A stretch of DNA of 64,000 nucleotides, taken from contig VXAI01000180.1 of assembly GCA_013399305.1 (NCBI GenBank), positions 1,400,221-1,464,220 on the forward strand, in the 5' to 3' direction. Below, piece after piece: positions 12,397 to 23,403 of the stretch. The stretch comes from Rostratula benghalensis (taxonomy: Eukaryota; Chordata; Aves; Charadriiformes; Rostratulidae). Position numbers and translations under genes: made by a program. The notes beneath the pieces are model-generated. The model was not told the origin of the DNA, made no database searches, and was given only the letters and a program-made list of their open reading frames with translations. Within the stretch, counting starts at the first letter, position 1. Every line of letters begins with the position of its first letter.

Positions 12397-13488
12397 TATA
12401 ATAGGACAGGGTGTTATCTAGAAGACCTGTGCCTCAGCATTTCAGAGTTCCCCTAAATGAATACAGAGTCCAGCAATGATGTGGACTATGTAGTATTTAA
12501 GGCCTTTCAATTTTTTTGAAGACTTACATATATTTGAGTGGGCCACCTTGAAAACTGCAGCTGAATTTCTGTGTGTGTTTGTTGTAAATAAATGTTATTT
12601 GGGATACTGTGTATCTAAGGAATGTGTGTTCAAAAGTTAGGATGTTTTGAACAGTTCCTTATAACCAGCTCTGAAGCCTCATGAATTTTTTTGGCAGGGA
12701 CAGTCGCTTTCAGCCATGAGCATTAAACTCCTCAAGAAATACGGACAATAAAATGTGACAGCAGGGCAAAATATTTAATAGGCAAAGTGACTTTCCATTT
12801 TAATAGAATAATAAATGCAGAAGGGGAAAGAGCAAGTGCTGAAGTGCGTTCAGAAATGCATTTGTGCCACTTGTGCAGCTGCTGGAGGGGCTCTTCATTC
12901 AGTGAAGCAGTTGAAGGTAATTAACGCATTAAGGAAAGCAGGCATCCAGCGCACCTCCCGGCACTCAGCTTGTACTCTTTATTATTGCTGCTTTGCTGCC
13001 AGCAGTTACTGTTGATCGATTAATATTATGAAAGGATTCAAGTGGATGACAGACAGAACAGTCTGTTATTTCCAGCAAGAAAGTCACAAATCTGTCACAA
13101 GACTTGTAAGTCTTCGGGAGGGTTTTTGCAAGTGCTGCGCTGTTCGTTGTGCTGTGATTTGGGACAGGAGGATTTGACCTTCCTGGGTAGAGAATTGCTC
13201 TGTGCTGTTGCTGGAGACAGACTTTAGGCTACTCCTATGACTTTCTCTGCATCTGCTTGTTTTCCCTGCGTGCTTTTGGAGAAAGGATTTCATTTACTGC
13301 AAGTTTGGGCAGCGTTGAGCTTTCTTCCTAGCTGAAGTCTCTGTAGCGTATTGCACTATAAATAACACCACTGCTGGCCAGAGAGGATGGAAGTGGTCTG
13401 TAGTAGTATGTGAGATGCCTTCAAACCTCAACTGGGCAAACAGCACAGCTGCTAAACTGATGAAATAGACTGCTTTTATCAAATATGG
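12397..13488. other. Non-coding stretch with homeodomain-like sites
   Basis: No exon is seen. Between about 12790 and 13040 the sequence is non-repetitive and holds clustered AT-rich cores ('ggtaattaacgcattaa' near 12915 and 'gatcgattaatattatg' near 13015). It resembles a developmental enhancer-type element, but this is inference from motif density only. Confidence 0.35.
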
Positions 13489-13873
13489 GTGAGGCCCCAT
13501 CTGGAGCACTGGGTCCAGCTCTGGGCTCCCCAGTCCAGGAAGGAACGGCTGGAGAGTGTATAGGAGAGGGCTACAAAGGTGATGAGGGGCCTGGAGCATC
13601 TCTGTTATGAGGAAAAGATGAGGGACGTGGGTCTTTTTAGTCTGGAGCAGAGAAGGCTAAGGGGGGATCTGATCAACACCTAGGAATAGGGTGAGTGTGG
13701 AGAGCCCTGGCAGAGGCTGCCCAGAGAGGTGGTGGAGTCTCCTTCTCTGGACACATTCAAACCCACCTGGACACGTTCCTGTGGGACCTGCTGTGGGTGG
13801 ACCTGCTTTGGCAGGAGGTTGGACTGGATGATCTCCAGAGGTCCCTTTCCAACACCACATCATTCTGGGATTC
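13489..13873 (+). mobile_element. CR1 LINE 3' end with internal deletion (subfamily C)
   Basis: Starts 'gtgaggccccatctggagcac' and ends with the tail 'ggttggactggatgatctcc ... cattctgggatt'. Compared with the copies at 39166 and 56090, the stretch from 'gtgggtgtcaggaggatgg' to 'ttgactttgagggtgg' (about 130 bases) is missing: 'ctaggaatagggtgagtgtgg' joins straight to 'agagccctggcagagg'. The ORF2 relic is frameshifted. Confidence 0.9.
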
Positions 13874-14822
13874 ACGTTGAGGTCCGAGTGCAGGTACCTG
13901 GCTGAAAGAAGAGACACTAAAACAAAGTCCTTGGAGATGGCACCAGAGGAATTTTAATCAAATTTGTGCCTGTTACCTCTGAAGTTACCCATTACCTCAA
14001 GAAATCAAGTTCTTTTGTTGTCTCTGCTGAACTCTCTTCACAGTCATCGCTGATAAACCACAGGCATTACGTTACGCAGAGTGATGGGAACAAACCCCAC
14101 CAGCAATTGGCCAGGACTGGGACCTTCTCATGTTCTACATAGGTATTGGCCACCTCCTCTTGTCGAGGTGCACGCTTGGATGTCATGGTCTGTACTCTAT
14201 AATGAGTGATAATCACCTTCCCATTCCCTAGATCAAGCACCGACCATTTTTCTTTGTTTATTTAAGAGTGATGCAATACTGTTTCTGCCAAAAGTGCAAT
14301 TTTTGCACATTTCTGTGAGGGGTGAACTGTGCCCTGGGACTGGAGGCTGAAACCCGTTCTTACTAGTGCTGGCAATTCCATGGTAAGCTTTCCTCCCAGT
14401 AGACTATGCCTGCACACACAGGCACGTATGCACTGACAGAATGTTTTCATTCAAACACAACATGCAGCGAGCATTGTCAAAATAAAAAAGAAATTTTTCT
14501 GTGACTTCTAAAAAGCCCAGATGCATTAAAAATATCTTGTACTTTGTTCTGTATCACAGCCCACATCCTGGTGTGCTGTAATGGTTACAAACCAGATTCT
14601 GTAGGTAATTACTTTATTAATTTCAGCATTTTAATTGTATATAAGGCCATTCATAAAGCCTGTAAGTGCAGTGAAATCCAGCCATCTTTGCTAGTGGGGA
14701 TGGAACAAAGGCTGTCTTGGATAATGCTTTGCCTCAGGAAAGTTTTGGCTGGAAAACTACGCCGAAACTCAACTTCTTCAAAAACCTGTCAGGAGATCTT
14801 TCATCTGAGGATCCTCCAGAAG
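13874..14822. other. Non-coding stretch, no gene recognised
   Basis: Unique-looking AT-rich DNA between a CR1 copy and the inverted repeat at 14823. No acceptor-donor pair or coding domain is visible. Confidence 0.4.
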
Positions 14823-15120
14823 AAGAGGGAGTGCAGGAACAGAAAACATGGAGAATTGAGCAGTTTAATTTGTGTGGCTATTTCAGCTACAACCTGATGA
14901 CCTCAGGACGGTCAAGTTGAGATTTCTACAGGCCTGGTTTCAGTAGGTGATTAGCACCTACCAGACCTATCCTGAAACATCCTTGTCAGCAGAGCCAGCC
15001 CACAGCCATTCCTGGAAATTTCATTTATATATATATATTTTTTATTAAGGTTGTATCTGAAATAGCCACACAAATTAAACTGCTTAATTCTCCACGTTGT
15101 CTGTTCCTGCACTCCCTCTT
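14823..15120. repeat. Long inverted repeat (73-bp arms, 152-bp spacer)
   Basis: The left arm 14823-14895 and right arm 15048-15120 are reverse complements over 73 bases with 4 mismatches by my count (69/73). The spacer 14896-15047 contains its own perfect palindrome (GTAGGTG-ATTAG-CACCTAC, 14943-14961) and a TA-rich run. The left arm extends weakly outward ('ccag' is shared after a 3-base gap). The arms do not resemble CR1 and I saw no third copy in the window. Possible explanations are a MITE-like DNA element, an inverted local duplication, or a structured RNA locus. A transcript would fold into a long hairpin. Confidence 0.85.
14943..14961. repeat. Perfect palindrome inside the inverted-repeat spacer
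   Basis: Seven-base arms GTAGGTG and CACCTAC flank a 5-base loop ATTAG. It lies near the middle of the spacer of the 73-bp inverted repeat, giving a nested palindromic layout. Confidence 0.75.
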
Positions 15121-17440
15121 CTGGCTTTTTAGAATTATTTAGCAAACATCTTGTGCCCACAGCGTGAGAACAACTCCGCTATCAGTTGTACAAGCAGGGG
15201 TTGTAACGATAACACAGGCTTGGGGAGCACAAAAGGGACCGCTACTAAATAAGTCAGGAAATGGCCATAAAACTCGTGCACATCTGTATTCTGAGTAAAG
15301 GTTCCCTGGGCTTTGGGAGAAGAAAAATAATCCTACCATTGGTGCAATAGTTGCAGTACTACGGGTATGGATAAACAGAAGGCTTCACTGGAATATGCTC
15401 TCCACAGTTCTAGTTGGCTCTCTTTCATCAACATTCCGATAGGATGCTGTGCTTAAATTAGTCCCCATAAACTAGCAGAATTTTTTTCACAAACTGTCTT
15501 CTAAACTGTGGAACAATAGCATTGTTTAAATACACATTTTACTGCCCTGTTTGAAATCCAGCTATTGTGGGAATGTACAGCTGAAATCTATTACAGTGAC
15601 TGTCATTGCTGAGCCTGAGAGGAAAAATATAAACATGGTGAGCAAAATTCTGCATTTAAGGTATTGTTCATTCCTAATATTCTTCCAAACATCTTTTCCT
15701 ACTGCCCTTATATATGTTTATCTTCACAAATGAAGCTGGCCTCCCATGTAAGCATACTGGGAAACTGGTCCTGAGCTAATAGTATTAAATGAGGTACACA
15801 AAACTTTCCTGTCCCAACTTATGTTACATTTACAATGCCATTTTCTAAGTTGTAAACGCTTTTTGCTTTCATTTCTAGCACCAAAATCCAGGGGAAACAT
15901 ACAGGGGAAAAAAAAAAATCTCAGTGTTACAGAAAGAGTTCAAATGCAAACTGAACTTGGGGTTGATCTCATCTCTCTTTCAATAAACTCCATGTAGCCT
16001 TAGGGAACTCCTGAGATGGTTGGATCAATGTTTTCAGGGTATATAATAAAAATTATATTACATATGCATCTCACATTTTCAGTTTTTGGAGTTCTACCTT
16101 AATAAGGCTGTATTCAAAGGTGCTTTAAAATGCATACTGAACCCAGTGTGCAAAGTCCAGATTCTCTGGATTTTAGCTTTCAAAGAGGTCCCCAAACTCA
16201 ATGGCATTGAAGAAATGTTCTTTGATTACAGGGAATTCCTGCCATGAGCGATTCAGAACGCAGAACCGTGATGTGTCCTGCCCCGGTGTCCCCGGTTCTC
16301 ACTGCTGTCCCCAACGTCACACACCAGCCTGCCCCAGTGCTGGAGGTGAGTTGGCAGGGAACGGTTTCTGCGTGTGTGAAAAGCAGCTTCCACCTTTTTT
16401 TTGGGGTGCACTTTCAGCCCCTGTCATTTGCCCTGTAGCTGTAGAAACGTGCCACTCAGGGTGAGCCGTGCCATTTATTGCCTCACACCGGAGCGTTTGC
16501 TCAGATGGGGCGCGCCGTTGAAGAGCGCGTTACAGCCCAAGGGGAGAAGCAAGTCCTGCTTCCTCTTCTGGAAAGCCCCCAGAAATTCTGTTGGGTATCA
16601 AATCCCAGCAAACGGCTGGGGTACTTCCAGGGCAATGAGCCTCATAAATGTCAGCTGAGGCACAACAGCATCATTGTGGTCTAAGGAGCTGGGCGTTGCA
16701 GGAGAGTGGTTTGATGGGAAATCACTGGGAATCATTAACTTTCATAAAGGTACTCTCCTGCATAATTATTTGCAAGATTAGATGAGGTATTTTTGCAAGT
16801 GTCAGCCTTCATGGACCGCGAAGATAGTCTCCACAGAGAGCAGATTCTGTTTCAGCAGCCAATAAAAGTTGCTGTACCACAGCAGGGCTTGGTGGCTGCA
16901 CTATCAGTCCTTATCAGAGTGACATGTACAGGACTTGGAAAAAACATGAAAACGAGAGAAAGAACGATCTCACTCTCTGTAGGATTAGAAGATGTGATCT
17001 GAAGGCTTGTAGTATCAACATACCATGTGTGGTCCATACAGTAGCTTTGAGTTAAGAGTTTATTAAAAAAAAAAAAAACAAAACAGTAAAACCCCAACTT
17101 CCTGACTGCTTTTCTTTTAGAGAGACTGGCAACAAACAGCAGAGATCAGATGGGGCCTCCCTGCACCTTCTTTCAATGCTCATTTATATAATAAGGCTTC
17201 AAAAATAATGGAGGTGAGTTGAGAAAACGTATTTTGGGGCAAAAGTTCTGAAAGAAAAGTTAATGTTCAAAGTCCAAGTAGAACTCCAACAACAATGCTT
17301 CATGAGCACAAACTTCATCTTAACACGTCCCCACCATATTAGATGAGGCCTGTGAGGCTGCTCAGCAGCAGTGGCTCCCTGGGAAGAAACTAAGAAAAAG
17401 TATGTAGTTATTCCACAGGCAATGAGAAAATCTCAAATCA
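15121..17440. other. Non-coding stretch with one weak exon candidate
   Basis: No repeat was recognised except an A11 run near 15908 and an A13 run near 17066. The only exon-like object is 16233-16346, listed separately. The rest is AT-rich unique DNA leading up to the CR1 at 17441. Confidence 0.4.
16233..16346 (+). other. Weak candidate exon upstream of the CpG island
   Basis: A plausible acceptor ('ttctttgattacag') precedes 16233 and a consensus donor (GGAG|GTGAGT) follows 16346. Between them is an ATG in good context ('cctgccATGAGC', 16244) opening a frame that starts MSDSERRTVMCPAPV and stays open to the donor. I do not recognise the peptide. It lies about 2 kb upstream of the CpG island on the same strand, so if real it would belong to another transcript or an upstream alternative start. 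It may be chance. Confidence 0.2.
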
Positions 17441-18215
17441 GAATGATAGAATTGTCTAGGCTGGAGGAGACCTTTCAGACCATCTCCTCCAACCACCAAC
17501 CCAGCTCTGATCAAACCCATCCCTAACCCATGGCTCTCAGCACTCTCTCAACCCGGCTTTTCAATCCCTCCAGGGATGGGGCCTCAACCCCTGCCCTGGG
17601 CAGCCCAGCCCAAGCCTTCACAACCCTTTCCCTCAAAACATTTCTCCTCATCTCCAACCTGAACCTCCCCTGGGGCACCTGGAGGCCATTTCCTCTTGTC
17701 CCATGGCCTGGGACTTGGGAGAAGAGACCGACCCCCCCTGGCTGCCCCCTCCTTTCAGGGAGTTGGAGAGAGCCAGAAGGTCTCCCCTCAGCCTCCTCCA
17801 GGCTGAGCACCCCCAGCTCCCTCAGCCTCTCCTCAGAAGACTTCTTCTCCAGACCCCTCACCAGCTCCATTGCCCTTCTCTGGACCCACTCCAGCCCCTC
17901 AATGGTTTGTTTAGGTTTTTTTGTGTGGGAAGGCCCCCAAAATTGGACACAGCCCTTTGAGGTTGGGCTTCACCAGTGCCCTGGACAGGGGGACGATCCC
18001 CTCCTGAGTCCTCCTCCCCACGCTGTTCCTGATCCATGCCAGGATGCTGGTGGCCTTCTTGGCCACCTGGGCACCCTGCTGGCTCCTGTCCAGCCCACAG
18101 GACACCAACACCCCCAGCTCCTTTTCTGCCAGGCAGCTCCAGCCACTCTGCCCCAGGCCTGGAGCGCTGCAGGGGGCTGGGGTGACCCCAGGGCAGGGCC
18201 CGGCACTGACCCCTC
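17441..18215 (-). mobile_element. Long CR1 LINE 3' part abutting the CpG island (subfamily A)
   Basis: Complement of CR1 from the 3' tail ('gaatgatagaattgtctagg') up to ORF2 sequence ('ttggggtgacccc' type) near 18190. The minus-strand frame 17523-17870 reads '..[17 protein letters not shown]..' to '..LKSRVERVLRAMG' and stop, which is the C-terminal end of CR1 ORF2 (reverse transcriptase protein). A second stretch further 5' encodes more ORF2 but is out of frame. The element's truncated 5' side points at the CpG island, only about 25-40 bases away. Confidence 0.93.
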
Positions 18216-18239
18216 ATCAGAATCCGCAGGGGGCAGGGG

Positions 18240-19240
18240 CGCAGGTGGAGTTGCGGGGGGGGGGGGGGCGGCAGGCACTCATCCTCCCGCCCGCAGGTGC
18301 TGCCCACCCGCCGGACACCCTTCGGCGGCGGCCGGCCCGGGGCTGCGCGGCGCGGCGCGGCCAGCAGGAGGGAGGAAGAGGAAGTGAGAGCGGCGGTGGG
18401 GAGCCGCCGAGTGCCGTTGCCAGCCCCGGGATGGGATAGCGCCGGGGGCAGCGAGCGGCGCGGGGCCCGAGTCCCGGCTCCCGTGGCGGTGGGCGGCCGA
18501 GCGGCTCCGCCCGCTCCGGGAGGTAGGCGAACCCCGGGCCGGCGGCGGGGCGGGTGGCCGGGCGCTGCGGGGGAGAGAGGCGCGGAGACCGAGGGGACGG
18601 GACGGGGTATGACGGGGCGGGCGGCGAGCCCCGCACCTGCCAGCGGGGGCGGTCGGTCCCCGCCAGCGGGAGGTGCCGGGTGGGGGACAACCGGCGGGAG
18701 CGGCCGCCGTTGCTGTGAGGAAGAGGAAGCGTAGCCCGGCGCTTGTCAGCGCGGCGGGGCCTCGGCCGGCGGCTTCAGTCGGCGCGGCGGTGGTGGGGGC
18801 GAGGGGGGCGGCCCGCCCCGCCTCTCCTCTCCTCACATAGCGGCTCCTCCCGCCGCCCTGCTCCCGCCGCAGCCTCCCGCCGTGGCTTCGGCTGCGTTTA
18901 CACCGCCTCCTTCTCCCCCGCCCTGTCCCGTTCCGTTCCGTGCCCTGGGCGGCCCTGCCCGGCGGTGGGAGGCCCCTGGTGAGGGGCGGCCGGGGGGCGC
19001 GCACCTCCGGCGGGCTGTGGGGGTGAGTGGTGGCGGGGCCTCGCTTGACCCGCTGGGACCGGCGCGTCGCTCCCGGGGTGGCCGGGAAGGGCGGGAGGTT
19101 CTCGGGGTTAAACCTCGGCCGGGGCTTAAGGCGCGGGAGGAGGCTCCCAACCGGCAGCAAGTGCCGGCACCGATAGAGAAGAGGATCCGCAACTTCCAAG
19201 CAAGTGCGTGTCCGCAGGGGATGGTACCCAGCCGCCTCCC
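18240..19240 (+). promoter_or_regulatory. CpG island, candidate main promoter and first exon (P1)
   Basis: About 1 kb of very GC-rich sequence dense in CpG, in sharp contrast to the AT-rich flanks. It holds several GC boxes (for example 'gggcgggtgg' near 18547, 'ggggcgggcgg' near 18614 and 'cccgccccgcc' near 18811) and no TATA box. Such islands usually mark promoters. Possible + strand splice donors are at 18523 (GAG|GTAGGC), 18979 (CTG|GTGAGG), 19023 (GGG|GTGAGT) and 19383 (AAG|GTAGGT), so the first exon's end cannot be fixed. The direction is taken from the good + strand exon at 19554. Long frames on both strands here are a by-product of GC richness. A run of 14 G at 18255-18268 marks the left edge. 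Confidence 0.8.
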
Positions 19241-19553
19241 CCGCCGCCTGGCCTTGGGGAGCTGCTGGTGGGATGGGGATGGTGGCTGTCTGTCACTCGG
19301 TGTCCCTTTTTCCGAGTTCCTGCTCGTACCACTGACCGAGCCGCTGCTCAAGTTTTGGGGTAGAATAACGTGCGCCTGGAAGGTAGGTGGGTGGGTGGTG
19401 GTTATGCAAAGCCCCGGCGTGTCACCTTGGGAAGTGAGGGGTAGGTGTGGGTGTCCAAAAAGTTTTTTTTTTTATAAAGTTTCTTGGCTGCAAGCCTGTA
19501 CCAAATTTATTTTGACTGTCTTTTTTTTTTTTTTTCTCCCCCCCGCTTTGCAG

Positions 19554-19620
19554 GACTAATACAACTGTCCAGTTCTCCCCTGAGAATGATGTAAATAATA
19601 GGATTTCCTGAAAAATAACG
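19554..19620 (+). other. Candidate untranslated exon 2 (67 bp)
   Basis: A strong acceptor (long T/C tract ending 'ccccccgctttgcag', AG at 19552-19553) and a consensus donor (AACG|GTGAGT at 19621) bound a 67-base exon. It contains stops in all frames, so it should be untranslated. It carries a minimal upstream ORF, ATG-ATG-TAA, at 19586-19594. It lies just downstream of the CpG island and fits the second exon of a leader whose first exon lies in the island. I do not recognise the gene. Orientation and position are the best evidence that the CpG island fires to the right. Confidence 0.6.
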
Positions 19621-19858
19621 GTGAGTACTTTTCAAATCAGCAATGTTTGTGTTGTTAACTTTATAAGAATACCTCTCAACCTGCCAAGGCTCAGAATGTG
19701 CAACAAGCATATTGAGAGCACCAATGATAATAATAGCACAGGAAATGTACCGTGTGTTAATTGCTTTAGTATAAACATGGTTGCCTGTGAGCTCTTCTTT
19801 CATGATACAGCAGTTACAGTGCAGTTTTGGTAAGGGCTGTTTTTGAAGGGTAATTCTT

Positions 19859-19884
19859 AAGCAAATGGGTCTTCCCATTTGCTT
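19859..19884. repeat. Perfect 11-bp hairpin
   Basis: AAGCAAATGGG and CCCATTTGCTT are exact reverse complements separated by the 4-base loop TCTT. It lies about 240 bases into the intron after the candidate exon 2. A transcript would form a stable short stem-loop. No T-run terminator function is expected in a vertebrate intron. Confidence 0.85.
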
Positions 19885-20035
19885 TTCTCCTTCAGCTGCC
19901 CGATTGCCCCCGGTGCAAATATTTATCTTTTGGGAAGAATTGAGTAAGAATCCTGCAGAGTCCTGTATCTGTGACTGAGGACGTGGTTTCCTCCTCTTCC
20001 CCTTAGCTTTTTCTCCTCCGTTCCCCCAAATAAAT

Positions 20036-20050
20036 GCACACACACACACA
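20036..20050. repeat. (CA)n microsatellite
   Basis: A short uninterrupted CA dinucleotide run within the putative first introns. No further structure. Confidence 0.85.
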
Positions 20051-20767
20051 GACCACGCACGCCTGCCGCTTCATCCTTCAGTTACATAATCTTGGATCAT
20101 TCATTGTTCTCATTAGTCCCATTATTTCCATGTCATTCCTGCTTGATTGAGCGACTCAGGCAGACTATTACACAGTAAAGTATGATGTAGTTGAATTTTC
20201 AGAAAGCTCTAACGTCTTGAGCTGCAAGTTTGCTTTTGTGTAGGGTTGTCTTTCCCTGATCATCCTTCCCTCCCTCCCCCCCCCCCTTTCTTTTTTTAAA
20301 GCTGCTTAAATCGATGTAGAGATCTAATCTGATAACCAGTAACTCGATAAGGAGGAGGAAGAGCAGTGGTGACAGTTTGCTGGTAAAAGTCCCTCTTGTG
20401 TACTGTTAGGAAAACATCCATTAACACACATGTCATAAAGCTGTTCCAAGGGCTGCAGCAACTTTGAAAAACTCAACCTGCAAAGAAAAGAAAGGCTAAT
20501 AGGGCTGGAACGTTGATGTGATGTGAAATGGGTAGTAGTGAAAGATTCAGTCGGTGGATCTGAGTGGTGTGGTGTGACCAGTCTGGAGGTGTACCTGATT
20601 CCCAGCTGAATCATGCCAGGGAGGTCACATGGGGATTACTTGATTTATCTTTTGTCTCTCTGAGTAATCTGTTTGAAACTCACCGTGTGGTACAACACAC
20701 TTTGTCTTTTTTGTAGCTTCCAACTTTGCTGTGAGTCTGAGGATTATTCTTTTGTTAATGAAGAAAG

Positions 20768-20784
20768 GTGTGTGTGTGTGTGTG
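20768..20784. repeat. (GT)n microsatellite
   Basis: An uninterrupted TG/GT run following 'gaaagg'. A nearby acceptor-like 'cttttttgtag' at about 20716 has no good partner donor, so I do not call an exon here. Confidence 0.85.
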
Positions 20785-21567
20785 GAGAGCTGGTTTCTAT
20801 ACTTACTGTTGTGATGTTTTTCCTTACATTCTCTTTATGCCAGGAAAAACTTATTAGGTGTCCTATTCCTGTGGTTTTGATGAGGAGAGAGCAAAAATTC
20901 TTACCTACTTATTCTGTAGCAGGCTCACGTGCTCACTGAAAGTGTCTGCAGCTGAGTAGTTGTTATTATACAGCCTGACCACGTGTGTTACCAAAGCAGG
21001 TGTTTCTGTTTCTTAGCTGTTCAGGTGCAACCTATTGCATGTGTTGAGTGACCTAAGAAGTGATTTGTCTTTTTTTTTTTTTTTTTGTGGATTTATCTGA
21101 ATGCCCCTTCACCCTAATTTACCTTATTGTGCTACATGGAGGTGTAAGTTGCTGAAACACTGCTGTGTGCCTCGTACTTCCTGACAGCAATGCTGTTCTG
21201 CAGAGTGGCAGACCAAGAGTAACAGGGTGCTCTACCCTTCCTTCCGCTCGTTGTTTTTTCTGACCTAGTAGAAGTCTCTTTGATTTTTTTTTTATTTTTT
21301 TTTTAAGGTTTAGGCTTGTTTTTGTGCTCTCTCACAGTGTCCAGCCTACAAAGTGGGACTGGACTATAGTCTGCTGTTTGATGTGTTGGAGCAGAGCTCC
21401 CGTGTTCATGCATAAGATGAGTGGCTTCCTCCTTTTGATGTTCTGGATGGGTTCAGTATGGGTTGGAGTGAGAGGGTGATGTCTATAGATCTTAAGTGTT
21501 AACTGGGAACAGGTTTCTGCAGATCTCTGCCAGTGCCCTCCTGCTTAAATGACATGCTGCTTTTTTT

Positions 21568-21647
21568 NNNNNNNNNNNNNNNNNNNNNNNNNNNNNNNNN
21601 NNNNNNNNNNNNNNNNNNNNNNNNNNNNNNNNNNNNNNNNNNNNNNN
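21568..21647. other. Assembly gap (80 N)
   Basis: Exactly 80 N, preceded by a T7 run and followed directly by CR1 sequence. The true length is unknown. The missing part includes the 3' tail of the CR1 element that follows. Confidence 0.99.
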
Positions 21648-22270
21648 AAGCAGGGTTGCCCAGAGCACATCACTCAGGGCTGCAGCCAGGAGGGGCTTGA
21701 AGGTCTCCAGAGAAGGGGACTCCACACCCTCCCTGGGCAGCCTCTGCCAGGGCTCTCCCACCCTCACCCTAAAGAACTTCTTTCTCAAATTCAAATGGAA
21801 CTTCCCGTGTCCCAGCTTGTGCCCATTGCCCCTCATCCTGTCCCTGGGAACCACTGAGAAGAGTCCAGTTCCATCCTCCTTCCACCCACCCTGCAGATCC
21901 TTGGGAGCATGAAGAAGGTCTCCCCTCAGCCTTCTCTTCTCCAGGCTCAAGAGTCCCAGCTCTCTCAGCCTTTCCTCACCAGGGAGATGCTCCAATCCCT
22001 CCAGCATCTTGGTTGCCCTACGCTGGACTCTCTCCAGTAGTTCCCAGTCTCTCTGGAACTGGGGAGCCCAGCACTGGAGGCAGGACTCCAGTGGTGGCCT
22101 CCCCAGTGGGGAGCAGAGGGGGAGAATGACCTCCCTCCACCTCCTGGCCACGCTCTTCCCTACGCAGCCCAGGATTCCCTTGGCCTCTTGGCCACAAGGT
22201 CCCATTGCTGGCTCATGGAAAGTTTACTGTCTGCCAGGACCCCCAGAGCCTTCTCCTCAGAGCTGTGTAC
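21648..22270 (-). mobile_element. CR1 LINE, young subfamily B, 3' tail lost in gap
   Basis: Complement of CR1 with a long ORF2 C-terminal relic. The minus frame within 21492-22205 reads '..[41 protein letters not shown]..', the C-terminal region of the CR1 reverse-transcriptase protein. The frame stays open up to the gap, suggesting little decay. It is almost identical to 31942-32240 (about ten differences in some 300 bases by eye), so the two are recent relatives. The element is 5'-truncated near 22270. Confidence 0.93.
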
Positions 22271-23403
22271 AGTTTTCCTCTTGAGTTTTATGTCTGCTAT
22301 TCCTTGATTTTCAGTTTCCTTGAAGAAATTGATTTATTGTTTGGGTTTTTTTTTTTTTTTTAAGTTTAGAAGCTCTGTTTGTTGTGCTGTGGTACAAATG
22401 TCCAATATGTCCTTGTATTAAAAAAACAACAAAAATTTTTGTAGAAGGTGATGGGATTTTTGGGAACCCTGGAGACTAGAAGGCATTATACACCCTTGGA
22501 GCAAGCAAAAGTACTGTTGTCTCCTCAGGTTTAGTTCCCTGCACAGTTATGCCTGGGTTGAGTAGACTTTCTCCTCTGCTGTATCTCTGCCCTGGCTTTA
22601 AAGTACAAGTAACTTGGAGGGGGAATGAGTTGGTTGGGTTTGCCTCCCTGTTCAGTCATTATCCTATTAGAAAGGAGATTTCAAAAAGAGGGTTTATGGT
22701 TATGAAGTCTTTGTGGTTTGAACACTTGTGACTAGGAACACCTTTATAACAGCCATCAAACCGCCCTTCAGGGAGGTCTGCACTGTATCTTTAAAAGATT
22801 TCCTTGCTTTGCATGAGTTTTGTGTTGTTTTTTTCTTTTTTTTTTCTCAAAAGGTTCTTGTATTCGTGGCAAGATGAACGTGCCAAGTACACGTTGTTAA
22901 ACTTGTGTCAATTTAACAGAGCAACTGTTTAAAGGATTTAGGATAATTTTCCTTCTACTTGAGTCAGTCGCCCTTTTTTTCCCCCCTCTTTTTTTTTCTT
23001 TCCAAATATAACACTGGAAAAGGAGAGAAAAAGAAACTAAAAGCAATTGGCAGGCATTTGATAGTAGGGATGGTGAGAGGTGATAATATATGTGTGACAC
23101 TTCAACTAAGCTGCATACATAGGGTGTTACAGAGATGAATGGAAGAATAATCACAAAGTTGTGAAGCTGTCTTTCAGTCGGGGGTTTTTCCGTCGGGCTA
23201 TTTGCAAGGATTTGGCTTTGTGGTGTGATCTTTCATCTTCTTGCGAGTGTTGGCAGACACAAAAGAGAGGCTGAGAGATAATGTCACAACCTGTCTGCGA
23301 GTTCCCTGGCTTTTCTGATCACTGCTGGGGACTGAGGACTGTTAATGGGAAGTCTGGTTCCATGGGGGATAGCTAACGTGTTTGCCTCTTCTCTCCCTTT
23401 CAG
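22271..23403. other. Putative intron, non-coding
   Basis: T-rich DNA with poly-T tracts (near 22346 and 22834) and a pyrimidine block near 22974-23002. No exon until the acceptor at 23401-23403. Confidence 0.45.

Larger units (their letters stand above)
19885..21567. other. Putative intron, T-rich non-coding
   Basis: T-rich intron-like DNA with T-runs (T17 near 21070, and a T-rich block at about 21280-21304) and C-rich patches near 20274. No supported exon. It ends at the assembly gap. Confidence 0.45.

Noticed and set aside
17530..18387. 285-codon plus-strand frame
   Set aside because: It is antisense to a CR1 ORF2 relic and runs on into the CpG island. The open frame mirrors the CR1 coding strand.
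18279..19199. 306-codon minus-strand frame in the CpG island
   Set aside because: Low-complexity Arg/Pro/Ala/Gly translation caused by GC richness. The opposite strand is also open, no domain is visible, and splice evidence favours the + strand.
20717..20768. Exon after acceptor 'cttttttgtag'
   Set aside because: The only donors are a GTGAGT about 15 bases in or the GT microsatellite. Neither gives a credible exon.
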